Below, in pieces: positions 24,443 through 35,536 of a stretch of DNA of 64,000 bases (position 1 is its first letter; each line of letters opens with the position of its first letter). The stretch lies in NCBI RefSeq assembly GCF_012027325.1, contig NZ_SNUG01000007.1:1-64000 (forward strand), in the 5' to 3' direction. The notes beneath the pieces were generated by a model that saw nothing but the letters and a program-made list of their open reading frames with translations, was not told where the DNA came from and searched no databases. A program made the position numbers and the translations under genes. The DNA is from Thermococcus sp. M39. GTDB lineage: Archaea; Methanobacteriota_B; Thermococci; Thermococcales; Thermococcaceae.

Positions 24443-24512
24443 TTCTAACACCTCCAAGAAGCGGGGTTTTTAATCCCATTATCGTGAAGTTCCTTAGGCT
24501 GTTCATGGAGAG

Positions 24513-24527
24513 TGTTTATAAACCTTT
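24513..24527 (-). promoter_or_regulatory. TATA box of the zinc-ribbon/EF-1beta operon
   Basis: Minus-strand GAAAGGTTTATAAAC lies about 75 bases before the first start codon. The gap 24443-24762 otherwise holds an inverted repeat and a C/D sRNA gene, described separately. Confidence 0.6.
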
Positions 24528-24534
24528 CTCTAAC

Positions 24535-24556
24535 AAACTTCGCGAAGGCGAAGTTT
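24535..24556. repeat. Inverted repeat with 9-bp arms
   Basis: AAACTTCGC-GAAG-GCGAAGTTT is a perfect hairpin, placed just upstream of the TATA box of the minus-strand operon. It could be an operator, or the terminator of the C/D sRNA transcript, which runs toward it on the minus strand. Confidence 0.5.
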
Positions 24557-24669
24557 GATCAAGGTTTGTATGTCCTTTTTGATTCTCTCTTTCCCAATTA
24601 AATTACTGTCTAAACAACGCTGATTTTAAAGTAAGAGCATCCAAGGGATGCCAAAATAAGAATTCAAGT

Positions 24670-24730
24670 GAGAGGTCAGCCCATGCGAGTGTCCTCATCC
24701 ATCGGGCGAAATCTCCATCATCATCCCAAG
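24670..24730 (-). ncRNA. Box C/D guide sRNA
   Basis: On the minus strand the order is box C ATGATGA (24718-24724), a first guide, D'-like CCGA, C'-like ATGAGGA, a second guide CACTCGCATGGG, and box D CTGA (24676-24679), with GGG and CC bases at the ends for the terminal stem. C to D spans 49 nt, normal for archaeal sRNAs. A TATA box lies about 25 bases upstream. The complements of the guides, which would be the 2'-O-methylation targets in rRNA or tRNA, cannot be placed without rRNA sequence. Confidence 0.85.
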
Positions 24731-24745
24731 AATAATAGAAGAGAG

Positions 24746-24760
24746 AAGGTTATAAACCTA
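24746..24760 (-). promoter_or_regulatory. TATA box of the C/D sRNA
   Basis: Minus-strand TAGGTTTATAACCTT ends a few bases after the stop codon of the upstream gene and about 25 bases before the sRNA. Confidence 0.65.
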
Positions 24761-24762
24761 CC

Positions 24763-25035
24763 TCAACCATATACAACTTTGACAAGTTTCTCTCTGTATG
24801 CCAGAATTTCCTTTATCTGTTCTTCGCTGACTTTTTCTGACATGCTGATTTCCTTGTAAAGCCCTTCTAGCTCTTTCAAAAGTCTCTCAATTTCAAGTCT
24901 TGCATCTTCACTTGCACCGTTGAGCTTCGCTACTTCACTCAAAAGTTTGCCCCTCAAAAACGGCAGCACCTCAAACGGACGGCCCATAAAAGCCCAATAA
25001 ATCCCTTCTCTTAAAATCTCTTCCAAAATCTCCAC
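24763..25035 (-). CDS. Small helical protein of unknown function, 5' end probably frameshifted
   Basis: The 90-residue frame opens with GTG and reads EILEEILREGIYWAFMGRPF, then helical, charged sequence with heptad character (LEIERLLKELEGLYKEI). I cannot name it with certainty; it resembles the small DUF357-like helical proteins. The GTG has no ribosome site. Coding-like sequence (KPIRKEIRKAYSEV) continues upstream in frame, and an ATG at 25093 with GGTGG five bases before it would join that frame if one G were removed from the run of six Gs at 25081-25086. The true gene is therefore probably 24763-25093, interrupted by a one-base slip. Confidence 0.7.
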   Translation of the reverse strand: MEILEEILREGIYWAFMGRPFEVLPFLRGKLLSEVAKLNGASEDARLEIERLLKELEGLYKEISMSEKVSEEQIKEILAYREKLVKVVYG

Positions 25036-25231
25036 TTCAGAATAGGCTTTTCTAATCTCCTTTCTAATTGGTTTCGTACTCCCCCCTTACCATGGAAACC
25101 ACCGCTAAAGGATAAGCTGGTTGTTTATTATATCTTTTGGCAAATTCATTGTCAGATATTTAATGTATGATGGAATAGAAAAGAGAAAAGACAAAAATTT
25201 GGAATGAATAATGAGCGTGATTGTCAGATCT

Positions 25232-25306
25232 TCATGCAAGTGCCAGCAAGACTAAGACGATTGCGATTGGTGCTATATGGGCAAGTATTATTTTTGTCTT
25301 GTTCAT
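25232..25306 (-). CDS. 24-residue single-span membrane peptide
   Basis: A 24-codon frame starts MNKTK and continues with an uninterrupted hydrophobic helix containing one His and one Pro, ending LVLLALA before TGA. The start is supported by GAGGTGGA five bases upstream, a TATA box at about 25350-25362 and two flanking palindromes. No larger gene fits here. It looks like a regulated small membrane peptide that may modulate a partner or be toxic. The family is unknown to me. The rest of 25094-25585 shows nothing further. Confidence 0.65.
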   Translation of the reverse strand: MNKTKIILAHIAPIAIVLVLLALA

Positions 25307-25320
25307 TGTCTCCACCTCGA

Positions 25321-25375
25321 AGGAATGTTCATTCCTAAGCATCGCCTCGGGTTTATAAGCTTTACCTTTGTAAAG
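25321..25375 (-). promoter_or_regulatory. Promoter of the small peptide with two palindromes
   Basis: The minus-strand TATA AGCTTATAAAC (about 25350-25362) is bracketed by AGGAATG-TT-CATTCCT at 25321-25336, near the expected transcription start, and CTTTAC-CTTT-GTAAAG at 25360-25375, on the BRE side. Palindromes at both places are what a repressor and an activator or cooperative repressor would use. Confidence 0.55.
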
Positions 25376-25561
25376 TTGACAAACTGTGCAAAAACCTTCG
25401 AGAAATATCAATTATGTTAAAAAACTGCCACTAAAAATTGCTTTGCATTGAAACTCAAACAGTTGATTCATTTTTCACGAATTCCTTATTTTCTGAGAAA
25501 TTTCATAAGTCTCTAATTTGTAGACAAAAACCTTAAAAATCCCTTATCAAGTTCATGTTAA

Positions 25562-27043
<1,482 letters not shown>

Positions 27044-27052
27044 AAAAGAAAA

Positions 27053-29194
27053 TCACTCGCCTAAAAGCTTTGGAAGTGAGTTGTAAATTTCATCTGCCTC
27101 TTTTAAACTTATTCTTATGATTTCTGTTTCATTGTCCGTGAAAATCAGTTCTTTTCCCTTCACTTTTCCAATGACTGCAAAGTCTTTGAAAATTTCCCTG
27201 AGCTTTTGAAGATCCTCTTTTTCAAAGCTGATTATAAAGCGAGCTTGACTTTCTGAAAACAGCACTTCTAATGGCGAGAGCACCATTTCCACTGGCACTC
27301 TACTTATGTCAACCTCAAAGCCCAATCCGCTCGCTATTGCCATCTCAGCTAAAGCTACTGCCAAACCTCCTCTGCTGACGTCGTGGACAGCGTTAACCAG
27401 CTTCAGCTCGATCGCCTTCAGAATTCCCTCAATGTTCTTCTTTTCCCTATCAAGGTCGACTTTTGGAGCGATTCCACCTTCAATGCCTAAAGCCCTGTAG
27501 AGCTCACTTCCTCCTAATTCCTTCTTTGTTACTCCAACCACGGCAATCAAATTACCTTCATCTTTAAAGTTCATTGTCGTCACGTGCTCAAGCTTGACCT
27601 TTCCTAAAGCCGCCACGACAGGGGTGGGCTTTATAGGCTTTCCGTTGACCTCGTTGTAAAAGCTCACATTTCCGCTAACATAAGCTAATCCAAAAGCATT
27701 TGCCGCATCCCTAAGGCCTTTAATCGTCTCGATAAAGCTCCAATAAACCTCAGGTCTCTCTGGGGAGGCAAAGTTTAGGTTGTCAACTAAAGCTAAAGGT
27801 TTAGCACCAACGGAAGCCAAGTTTCTTATAGCTTCAACCACACAAGTCATTGCACCGTGATAAGGGTTCAGGTAGCAGTAGCTTGGATTTCCATCGCTCA
27901 CAAAAGCTAAGCCGTATTCATCGTTTATTTTTAATACAGCCGCATCTAAGCCCGGTTTTAAAACTGTTCTACCTTGAACTCCATGGTCATACTGTCTATA
28001 AACCCACTCTTTGCTTATGATGTTTGGGCTTGAAAGAACTCTAAGAAATGCCTCCTCAACGCTTATTTCAGGTGTTTTAACATCTTTTTCAAGGTTGTAG
28101 GGCTTAGTTTCCCATGTAATAGTCGGAACTTCCGTTAGTATATCAATCGGCAAATCAGCAACTTTTTCTTTGCCCCAATAGACAATAAACCTAGGCTCGT
28201 CTATTATCTCTCCAACAACTGTCCACTCAAGTTCATATTTTTCAAAAATCTTTGTTATCTCTTCCAAATCCTCCTCTCTAATAGCGAAGAGCATTCTTTC
28301 TTGGCTCTCTGAAATCATTACTTCCATTGCATTCATGTTCGGCTCTCTCTGTGGCACTCTATCTGCATAAATGACTGCACCAAAGCCTTTCTTTCCAGCC
28401 ATTTCTGAGGATGCACAAGTTAAGCCTCCGCCGCCTAAATCTTTGAGGGCCTTAACTTTACCAGTCTTTACTGCCTCGAGAGTTGCTTCAATTAAAAGTT
28501 TTTCAGTGAAAGGATCTGGAATTTGGACTGCTGAGCGATCCTCTTCTTCGGCATTTTCGCTGAGCTCTTCACTTGCAAAAGTCACTCCATGAATGCCATC
28601 TCTTCCAGTTTTGTTCCCAACTAAAACTAAAAGCAGACCTCTCTCAGTTACATAGCTGTGGACTAACTCATTGGGATGCATTATACCAATGCACGCAACA
28701 TTCACTAATGTATAGCCGTCCAAGCTCTCATCAAACTCCGTTTCGCCGCCAACAGTAGGAACTCCTATCCTGTTTCCATAATCAGCTATTCCCTTGACAA
28801 CATACTCAAAAAGATATCTATTGCGTTCCTTCTCCAAAGGTCCAAAGCGAATTGGGTCGAGTAAAGCTATAGGACGAGCGCCCATGCAGAGGATATCTCT
28901 TACAATTCCCCCAACGCCTGTTGCTGCTCCACCATAGGGCTCAACGGCAGAAGGGTGATTGTGACTTTCAATTCCAACGACTATAGCGGTGTTCTCATCA
29001 AACTTTACAACACCAGCGTCTTCTCCCGGACCCAAAATCACGTGCTCGTTCTTAGTAGGTAAAAGCTTAAGCCATTGGCGGCTTGACTTATATGAGGCAT
29101 GCTCGCTCCACATTACTTCAATCATTGCCCATTCCAATTCATTAGGCTCTCTTCCAAGCTTTTCGCGGATAAATTTTTCCTCGCGAGGAAACAT
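27053..29194 (-). CDS. purL: FGAM synthase large subunit
   Basis: The 713-residue ATP-dependent synthetase of the small-PurL type converts FGAR to FGAM with ammonia from PurQ, in complex with PurS. Motifs include MWSEHASYKSSRQWLKLLP, VGIESHNHPSAVEPY, GGGLTCASSEMA and the second-half VSRGGLAVALAEM. The start is the second of two ATG codons after AAGGTGATT. It lies five bases after the purQ stop, and purS-purQ-purL read together after purD-purP. Confidence 0.96.
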   Translation of the reverse strand: MFPREEKFIREKLGREPNELEWAMIEVMWSEHASYKSSRQWLKLLPTKNEHVILGPGEDAGVVKFDENTAIVVGIESHNHPSAVEPYGGAATGVGGIVRDILCMGARPIALLDPIRFGPLEKERNRYLFEYVVKGIADYGNRIGVPTVGGETEFDESLDGYTLVNVACIGIMHPNELVHSYVTERGLLLVLVGNKTGRDGIHGVTFASEELSENAEEEDRSAVQIPDPFTEKLLIEATLEAVKTGKVKALKDLGGGGLTCASSEMAGKKGFGAVIYADRVPQREPNMNAMEVMISESQERMLFAIREEDLEEITKIFEKYELEWTVVGEIIDEPRFIVYWGKEKVADLPIDILTEVPTITWETKPYNLEKDVKTPEISVEEAFLRVLSSPNIISKEWVYRQYDHGVQGRTVLKPGLDAAVLKINDEYGLAFVSDGNPSYCYLNPYHGAMTCVVEAIRNLASVGAKPLALVDNLNFASPERPEVYWSFIETIKGLRDAANAFGLAYVSGNVSFYNEVNGKPIKPTPVVAALGKVKLEHVTTMNFKDEGNLIAVVGVTKKELGGSELYRALGIEGGIAPKVDLDREKKNIEGILKAIELKLVNAVHDVSRGGLAVALAEMAIASGLGFEVDISRVPVEMVLSPLEVLFSESQARFIISFEKEDLQKLREIFKDFAVIGKVKGKELIFTDNETEIIRISLKEADEIYNSLPKLLGE

Positions 29195-29199
29195 CATAA

Positions 29200-29871
29200 T
29201 CACCTTTTAGCATACTCCACCATAGATTTGAAGACCCTCAACCCATCCTCACTTCCCAGCCATCTGTCGCTCGCTCTCTCTGGATGAGGCATCATGCCGA
29301 GAACGTTGCCCTTCTCGTTGCTTATTCCCGCTATATTTAACAGAGAACCGTTTGGATTAGCCTCTTCTGTAATGTCGCCATTCTCATCACTGTATTGAAA
29401 GGCTATCCTAACTTTGCTCAGATCATTGGCGTAATAATTACCCTCCGCATGAGCTATTGGCATTCTAATGACTTCTCCTTCTTTGTAAAAGCCTGTAAAA
29501 GCCGTTTCAGTGTATACAACTCTAAGATAGACCCACTTACATAGGAATCTTGGAACTTTGTTTGGTCTCAAGGTTCCAGCTAAAAGTCCGCTCTCAGTTA
29601 AAATTTGAAAACCGTTGCATATTCCAAGCACTGGTTTTCCATCTTTAGCAAGCTCCTTGACTTCCTCCATTATCTCAGCTCTTGCGCTTATCGCTCCAGC
29701 CCTTAGATAATCAGCATAGCTAAAACCGCCAGGCAAAACAACACCATCAAAGTCTTTCAAGCTTTCCTTATACCAAACTCTCTCCACTTTTCCCCCAGCT
29801 TTTCTAATTGCTTCAACAGTCTCAAAATCACAGTTTGTCCCTGGAAACACTATGACAGCGAACTTTGGCAT
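29200..29871 (-). CDS. purQ: FGAM synthase glutaminase subunit
   Basis: The 223-residue class I glutamine amidotransferase supplies ammonia to Pur[11 protein letters not shown] at the N-terminus, [13 protein letters not shown], the nucleophile Cys in [11 protein letters not shown] near 84 and HAEGNYY and MMPHPER near the end give the complete Cys-His-Glu set. The ATG at 29871 follows GGTGAGTGAG, which overlaps the purS stop. Confidence 0.96.
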   Translation of the reverse strand: MPKFAVIVFPGTNCDFETVEAIRKAGGKVERVWYKESLKDFDGVVLPGGFSYADYLRAGAISARAEIMEEVKELAKDGKPVLGICNGFQILTESGLLAGTLRPNKVPRFLCKWVYLRVVYTETAFTGFYKEGEVIRMPIAHAEGNYYANDLSKVRIAFQYSDENGDITEEANPNGSLLNIAGISNEKGNVLGMMPHPERASDRWLGSEDGLRVFKSMVEYAKR

Positions 29872-29872
29872 C

Positions 29873-30118
29873 TCACTCACCCAAGGGTTCTATTTGATAC
29901 TCGTAAGTGTGGATAACTGGATTTGCAAGCAAGCGTTTGCACATCTCCTCGACATCTTTCTCTGGATTTTCACTCTCAAAAACCACCTCAAAGTACTTTG
30001 GGACCTTTAAGTCTTCAACTTTATAACCGAGGTTTTTGAGTGCCTTTCCAATTACCCTCCCCTCCGGGTCGTTAAGCCCTTCCTTTAAGCGAACGATAAT
30101 TTTTGCCTTATATTTCAT
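29873..30118 (-). CDS. purS: FGAM synthase subunit PurS
   Basis: The 81-residue ferredoxin-like protein couples PurQ to PurL. It has [20 protein letters not shown] and [16 protein letters not shown], as in all PurS. The start ATG 30118 follows GAGGTGAT. Confidence 0.95.
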   Translation of the reverse strand: MKYKAKIIVRLKEGLNDPEGRVIGKALKNLGYKVEDLKVPKYFEVVFESENPEKDVEEMCKRLLANPVIHTYEYQIEPLGE

Positions 30119-30136
30119 GAGCATCACCTCACGGCT

Positions 30137-31276
30137 TCAAGTAACAACTTTCTCAAGCTCATCCAGCTCAATAGCCCTCTTAATCTCAAGCGCAATTCTC
30201 CTTCCAGTGCTCATCGGCTTTCTCCACAGTGCATTTCCATACGGATGACCCATAGCCATGTGAATATTTGTCCCGCCGCCAGTTCTTGGGGCTACATCGT
30301 AGATGTAGAAGTTCAAATCCTTGTCAAGAGCTGTTTGCAAAGTGAAGGGCCCAATTATTCCAGGCGGATAGTATTTTTGTGTCACCTCAACGTACTTTTC
30401 TGCCATATCAAAGACCTTCTCAAGCAAAGACTCCCTCAAAGTCGAGCTTGCATGACCGCAGACAGTATATTCAGGCTCGAATTGATGCTCAGGCAAAGTC
30501 AATTGTTGATGAGCTGGCAACCTAACATGACCATCTAAGCTCGTCTCAAAGCGCCAGTCAATGCCCAACAGCTCAATCTCTTCATCTATGGGCGAATAGA
30601 AGAAGTCAAAGTTAAAGACTGGTCCGATAATATAGCGTTCTATCCTCGCTTTAGCTAAGTCTTCTTCCGTTATTACGCCAAGCTTTATTAAGCGCTCTGC
30701 TTTCTCCCTAAACTCTTTATAAGATGCTGCTGTAAAGAATCCTCTCTCCAAGCGTTTCTTGGCGTGCGGGAGCTTGACAATAACGAGCTCGTTTATATCT
30801 TTTGGATCTTCAATCGGTTCTGGATAGGGAAGCCCAGCTTTTTCAAGGAGCCAGTAGTAGCTCTTCTCTTCACTTCTTTCTTCGCTCCTTAACAAATTTC
30901 TGCTTCCAAAGAGCGGCACTAAAAAGTCGTTTTCAACTTTGTCAATGCCCGTATAAACCACAAACGAACGGTTCGGAATAAAAATTACATTCCTTTTTCT
31001 GAGCTCTTCCTGAATCTCAATTATCTGGGCAAACTTCTCCAAAATAATTACTTCATCAATGAAGCCCTTAGTTAAGCCATCTTTTGTCCTCGTTTCCTTG
31101 AAGTAATGAGCATAAGTTCTGTGTCTTCCTTTTTGAGAGACTATGAGTGTTTTAAATCCTTCTTCCTTAGCACCATCTGCAATATCTAGAGCGGAATGGC
31201 TTCCAATGACACCAATTCTGATGTTCTCCTTATCGTATCTTTCTAAAACTTCTAAAATCTGTTCTCTCGTAATCAA
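30137..31276 (-). CDS. purP: Formate-dependent AICAR formyltransferase PurP
   Basis: The 379-residue ATP-grasp enzyme makes FAICAR from AICAR, formate and ATP in archaea that lack PurH. It has the family opening IRIGVIGSHSALDIADGAKEEG, GRHRTYAHYF, VPLFGSRNLLRSEE, AHQQLTLPEH and PRTGGGTNIHM near the C-terminus. The start is probably the TTG at 31276 after GGGTGAGTGAG, the same spacing as used by purQ. It is the longest of three PurP-type proteins in the window and most like the characterised enzyme. Confidence 0.92.
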   Translation of the reverse strand: MITREQILEVLERYDKENIRIGVIGSHSALDIADGAKEEGFKTLIVSQKGRHRTYAHYFKETRTKDGLTKGFIDEVIILEKFAQIIEIQEELRKRNVIFIPNRSFVVYTGIDKVENDFLVPLFGSRNLLRSEERSEEKSYYWLLEKAGLPYPEPIEDPKDINELVIVKLPHAKKRLERGFFTAASYKEFREKAERLIKLGVITEEDLAKARIERYIIGPVFNFDFFYSPIDEEIELLGIDWRFETSLDGHVRLPAHQQLTLPEHQFEPEYTVCGHASSTLRESLLEKVFDMAEKYVEVTQKYYPPGIIGPFTLQTALDKDLNFYIYDVAPRTGGGTNIHMAMGHPYGNALWRKPMSTGRRIALEIKRAIELDELEKVVT

Positions 31277-31277
31277 C

Positions 31278-32576
31278 TCACTCACCCCTAAGCTCTCTCA
31301 TCATCTTAATCCTCTTCTCAATGCTCTCTTTGGTGCCAACATCTCTGCGGTAGAAGATTTCGCCCTTAACGTGCTTTATTCCTTGAGAAGCTATTCTTTC
31401 AGCCTCCTCAATGCTTTCAGCAATTCCAACAATTGCTAAAGCCCTTGAGCCGAGAAGAGTTAGGTTCTCATCAATTGAAGCGTAGTAAATTTTCGCTCCG
31501 CTTTCCAAAATTTTAGCTTCATCGACTTGGATTTGAACCCCTCTTACTGGATTCTCTGGATAGCCTTTTGGAGCTATGTACTTCACAACAGTAGCTTTCT
31601 CTTGGAATTTGGCTTTACTGAGTGTTCCATCAACTATTCCCTCAGCTATTTCAAGCAGAGGTGTCTCCAAAATCGGTAGAACGTTGATAGCCTCCGGATC
31701 TCCAAAGCGAGCGTTGAATTCAATTATTTTCGGCTCATCCTTTGCGAGCATGAACTGCCCATAGAGAATTCCTTTGTAGGGAGTTCCCTCTTTTCTCATA
31801 GCTTCTATAGTTTTTTCTAAAGTCTTCAAGGCTCTCTCATAGTCTTCTTCTGTAATAAACGGCAATAAATGATCTTTACACGAATAAGAGCCCATACCAC
31901 CAGTTATCGGTCCAACATCGCCATCGTAAGCGTGCGGATAGTCCTGAGCTAATGGCATGGGAATAACTCTCTTCCCATCTGTGAAGACTTGGAAAGTAAA
32001 TTCAATGCCATCCGTTCTCTCTTCAATCAAAACCTTTCCATCCTTCTCAATTAGCTTTTTTGCATATTCTTTTGCTTCATCGTTGTCTTTCAGCTGATAG
32101 CCGACTACTTTAACTCCTTTACCTCCAGTTAAGCCAAGGGGTTTTACTACAACAGGCTTTCCAAACTCGTCAATCCAGCTTTCCATCTCCTTCACGTCAT
32201 CAAAGACTTTGAAGAGCTTTCTTCCAGGAATTTTGTACTTCTCCATTATTTGCCTTGCAAAGGCTTTGTTCGTCTCAAGTTGAGCCGCTTCTCTTGACGG
32301 TCCAACTGTTGGAATGCCGTTCTCTTCTAAAAGATTCACAATCCCCTTCTCTAAAGGAGCTTCCGGGCCAATGAAAGCCAAATCAACGTCCCACTTTTTG
32401 GCAAACTCCAAGACTTTTTCAACATCTGTCTCTTTTGCCACTCCATAATCTTCAGCTAATCTTTTAATTCCAGGATTAACGTGCTTTGCAACTACGTAAA
32501 GCTTAGCACCGCTTTTTACGAGGGCTTCAGCAATGGCATTCTCCCTTCCACCAGCACCAACTAAAAGAACTTTCAT
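31278..32576 (-). CDS. purD: Phosphoribosylamine-glycine ligase
   Basis: The 432-residue ATP-grasp enzyme makes GAR. It begins MKVLLVGAGGRENAIAEAL and has FIGPEAPLEKGIV, VVKPLGLTGGKGVKVVG, GPITGGMGSYS and EFNARFGDPEA. The start ATG 32576 follows GGTGAAGAGA. It is the first gene of the purD-purP-purS-purQ-purL operon and is divergent from purE over a region with a palindrome. Confidence 0.96.
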   Translation of the reverse strand: MKVLLVGAGGRENAIAEALVKSGAKLYVVAKHVNPGIKRLAEDYGVAKETDVEKVLEFAKKWDVDLAFIGPEAPLEKGIVNLLEENGIPTVGPSREAAQLETNKAFARQIMEKYKIPGRKLFKVFDDVKEMESWIDEFGKPVVVKPLGLTGGKGVKVVGYQLKDNDEAKEYAKKLIEKDGKVLIEERTDGIEFTFQVFTDGKRVIPMPLAQDYPHAYDGDVGPITGGMGSYSCKDHLLPFITEEDYERALKTLEKTIEAMRKEGTPYKGILYGQFMLAKDEPKIIEFNARFGDPEAINVLPILETPLLEIAEGIVDGTLSKAKFQEKATVVKYIAPKGYPENPVRGVQIQVDEAKILESGAKIYYASIDENLTLLGSRALAIVGIAESIEEAERIASQGIKHVKGEIFYRRDVGTKESIEKRIKMMRELRGE

Positions 32577-32625
32577 TCTCTTCACCAAAAATTTGTTAAA
32601 ATTTTTGATTTTTAAGCTTTATTTT

Positions 32626-32639
32626 AACATAAAAATGTC
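32626..32639. promoter_or_regulatory. Candidate pur operator, purD/purE intergenic
   Basis: AACAT-AAAA-ATGTC is a near-perfect 5-4-5 palindrome between the divergent purD and purE genes. Sites of the same design occur at 34424-34437 and 53664-53677, also beside purine genes. Confidence 0.4.
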
Positions 32640-32685
32640 GAAAACTTTATAAGATAGCTGAGGTTAAAAAGCCTTAGGTGATAGT

Positions 32686-33117
32686 ATGAAGGTGCTCGTT
32701 GTTATGGGAAGCAAAAGCGATTCTCACATTGCTGAAAAAGTAACCCAAGTTCTGGATGAGTTTGGTATTAGCTACGACGTTGAAGTTGCCTCTGCTCACA
32801 GAAATCCAAAGAAAGTTGAAGAGCTAGCAAAAAAAGACTACGACGTTTTCATAGCAATAGCTGGCTTAAGCGCCGCTTTACCCGGAGCTATAGCCTCTCA
32901 CACAACAAAGCCCGTTATAGGCGTTCCAGTCTCTGCTAAGCTTGGAGGATTGGACTCTCTCTTAAGCATAGCTCAGATGCCCCCCGGAGTTCCAGTAGCT
33001 ACTGTGGGAATAGATAATGGAAAGAACGCCGCTTTGCTAGCGATTGAGATTTTAGCTTTGAAAGATGAAAGCTTAAAGAGAAAGCTTGAGGAGTACAGAG
33101 AAAGAATGAGAAGCTAA
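32686..33117 (+). CDS. purE: N5-CAIR mutase / AIR carboxylase PurE
   Basis: The 143-residue protein has [29 protein letters not shown] and [24 protein letters not shown], the complete PurE signature. It carboxylates AIR to CAIR. No purK is in the window, consistent with direct use of CO2 or bicarbonate. GGTGAT precedes the ATG. Its stop overlaps the convergent purT stop by four bases. Confidence 0.95.
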   Translation: MKVLVVMGSKSDSHIAEKVTQVLDEFGISYDVEVASAHRNPKKVEELAKKDYDVFIAIAGLSAALPGAIASHTTKPVIGVPVSAKLGGLDSLLSIAQMPPGVPVATVGIDNGKNAALLAIEILALKDESLKRKLEEYRERMRS

Positions 33118-34403
33118 AGCAGGTGCTTGTCTTTTATGAATTCTTGACTTTGCCATTCTCCACTTCTCACTTTAAGCTCTATTAAGTGAGCAACTTGTTC
33201 CGCTTTTCTCTTAGCAACTTGGACATCTTTGTCCCAAGCTAACGCAACTCCTAATCTCCTCCCTTTGTAAGCTTCTGGCTTTCCAAAGAGCCTAACCGTT
33301 GTGTTCGGAATGCTCAAAGCCTTAAATATTCCTCTAAACTTTGGTGCATAGCCCTCTTGGTTTGCTAAAATTACATGAGTTGCCGCTGGAGTTAAAATTG
33401 GAAACTTTCTAACGCCGTTCTCTTCAACAGCAGGAATTGGCAAGCCGAGAACAGCTCTAACGTGAAGACCAAACTCTGAGAATCCAGTAGGATGAGAGGC
33501 TAAAGTTACCATTCCAGTGTCGTGAGGCCTTGGAGAGACTTCGTTAGCCCAAACTTTATCTCCTTTAACGAACATCTCAACCCCAAATAAGCCCAAACCT
33601 CCGAGAACGTCAGTTATTCTTTTTGCTATTCTGTAAACTTCTTTCTCAGCTTTCTCACTTATCTCAGCAGGCTGCCAGCTTGCATGATAATCACCTTTGA
33701 TTTGGTAATGACCTACAGGTTTTGGAAATGTTGTAACGATTTTGCCGTGCTCGTCGAAGTGCCTAACCGCTAATTCAGTAATCTCAACCTCAAAATCTAT
33801 GTGTTCCTCAACTATTATCTTGTCAGCACTGCCGCGAGCTTTCTTCTTTGCTTCTTCCCAAGCCTTTGGAATATCTTCTGGACCCTTAACAAAGTAGGAA
33901 CCCTTTCCGCTTGAGCTCATTATTGGCTTTGTGTGGCAGGGATAACCAATCTTTTCACAAGCTTCATAAAGCTCGTCTAAGGTTGTAGCATACATGTATC
34001 GTGATGTAGGAACTTTTGCCTCCTTTGCCAAGGTTTCCCTCGTTCTTTCCCGATGCATAGCGATCCAAGTTGCTTTTGCATTTGGAACAACAAAATAACC
34101 TTCTTTTTCAAATTCAAAAAGCGCATCAAGATTTATTGCCTCAATCTCTGGAATTATTGCGTCAGGCTTTTCCCTCTCAACAACACTCCACAGGAAGTCT
34201 TTATCCTTCATATTTCCAACGTAGCTTTTGTGGGCAACTTGCATCGCGGGAGCATTAGCGTAGCGGTCAACGGCAATAACCTCAACTCCAAGCCTTTGGG
34301 CTTCTATAGCTATTTCCTTCCCAAGCTCGCCACTTCCAAGGAGGAGAATCTTAACAGCAGAATCTGTTAGAGGAGTTCCCAACTCGTTTCTTATCTCAAT
34401 CAT
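33114..34403 (-). CDS. purT: Formate-dependent GAR formyltransferase
   Basis: The 429-residue ATP-grasp enzyme formylates GAR with formate and ATP, so no folate is needed. It shows [21 protein letters not shown] near 20, [41 protein letters not shown]-like and [13 protein letters not shown]. The start ATG 34403 follows GGTGATTGAGA. It is divergent from purM. Confidence 0.96.
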   Translation of the reverse strand: MIEIRNELGTPLTDSAVKILLLGSGELGKEIAIEAQRLGVEVIAVDRYANAPAMQVAHKSYVGNMKDKDFLWSVVEREKPDAIIPEIEAINLDALFEFEKEGYFVVPNAKATWIAMHRERTRETLAKEAKVPTSRYMYATTLDELYEACEKIGYPCHTKPIMSSSGKGSYFVKGPEDIPKAWEEAKKKARGSADKIIVEEHIDFEVEITELAVRHFDEHGKIVTTFPKPVGHYQIKGDYHASWQPAEISEKAEKEVYRIAKRITDVLGGLGLFGVEMFVKGDKVWANEVSPRPHDTGMVTLASHPTGFSEFGLHVRAVLGLPIPAVEENGVRKFPILTPAATHVILANQEGYAPKFRGIFKALSIPNTTVRLFGKPEAYKGRRLGVALAWDKDVQVAKRKAEQVAHLIELKVRSGEWQSQEFIKDKHLL

Positions 34404-34423
34404 TCTCAATCACCAAATTAATT

Positions 34424-34437
34424 GACATTAGAATGTT
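34424..34437. promoter_or_regulatory. Candidate pur operator, purT/purM intergenic
   Basis: GACAT-TAGA-ATGTT has the same 5-4-5 design as the site at 32626-32639 and lies 21 bases before the purT start, in the divergent purT/purM promoter region. Confidence 0.4.
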
Positions 34438-34523
34438 AAAATTAACCATATATTTAAGCATTTTTAAACATAGATATGACAAAACTTTTAAACCTATGCC
34501 ACTATTCTCCCTTGGTGAGGCTT

Positions 34524-35528
34524 ATGATGACCTATGCTCAAGCTGGCGTGGATGTTGAGAAAACAGAAAAAGCTCTAAAAGGTTTAATCTCACTCGCAAA
34601 GGCAACATTTGAGTTTAGAAAAAATAAATTGGGTCAAGTTGCGGCAGATATAGGTCACTATGCAGGTCTAATTGATTTTGGAGATTTCTACTTGGCTATA
34701 ACAACAGACGGAGTTGGAACTAAAGTTTTAGTTGCTGATGCAGTGGGAAAATACGACACCATTGGAATTGATATGATTGCAATGAATGTAAACGACTTAA
34801 TCTGTGTTGGAGCTGAACCTGTAGCTTTGGTGGATTATTTAGCTGTGAGAGAGCCCAATGATAAAATTTTCGAAGAAATAGCTAAAGGACTCTACGAGGG
34901 AGCTAAGCAAAGTGGGATTGCAATTGTGGGTGGAGAGACTGCAGTAATGCCCGATTTAATAAATGGCCTCGACCTAGCTGGCACTGCTATTGGGATTGTT
35001 GAAAAGGGAAAAGTTATTACTGGGAAAGAAATAAAGCCCGGAGATATTGTCATTGGCATTGAGAGCTCAGGGATTCACTCCAATGGCTTAACCTTAGCGA
35101 GAAAGCTTTTAATTCCAAAGTATGGGCTCGAATATGAGTTTGAAGGTAAGAAGCTTTGGGAGCATTTGCTCGAGCCAACAAGGATTTATGTGAAGCCGAT
35201 TTTAGAGCTTTTGAAGAGCGTTGAAGTTAGAGGATTAGCTCACATAACTGGTGGCGGGCTTTTAAACCTAAAGAGACTTACAAAATATGGATTCTCCCTT
35301 GAAATGCCGCCAATTAGTGGAATTTTTAAATTAATATATGAAGATGGTGTTCCCCTAGAAGAAATGTTTAGGGTTTTCAACATGGGAATAGGTTTTGTTG
35401 TGATAGTTCCACAAGAAGACAAAGAAGAGGCACTGCACATTCTCAACAAGCACTATCCGAGTTACGAGATTGGAAAAGTCATTGAAGAATCTAAGATAAA
35501 AGTTGAAAACTACAAAATCGTGCTCTAA
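34524..35528 (+). CDS. purM: AIR synthetase
   Basis: The 334-residue enzyme closes the imidazole ring to give AIR, the common precursor of purines and of the thiamine pyrimidine. It begins [17 protein letters not shown] and has [41 protein letters not shown] and [17 protein letters not shown] place the start at ATG 34524, five bases after GGTGA; the longer frame adds 16 codons that include this site. Confidence 0.95.
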   Translation: MMTYAQAGVDVEKTEKALKGLISLAKATFEFRKNKLGQVAADIGHYAGLIDFGDFYLAITTDGVGTKVLVADAVGKYDTIGIDMIAMNVNDLICVGAEPVALVDYLAVREPNDKIFEEIAKGLYEGAKQSGIAIVGGETAVMPDLINGLDLAGTAIGIVEKGKVITGKEIKPGDIVIGIESSGIHSNGLTLARKLLIPKYGLEYEFEGKKLWEHLLEPTRIYVKPILELLKSVEVRGLAHITGGGLLNLKRLTKYGFSLEMPPISGIFKLIYEDGVPLEEMFRVFNMGIGFVVIVPQEDKEEALHILNKHYPSYEIGKVIEESKIKVENYKIVL

Positions 35529-35536
35529 AAGTTTCA

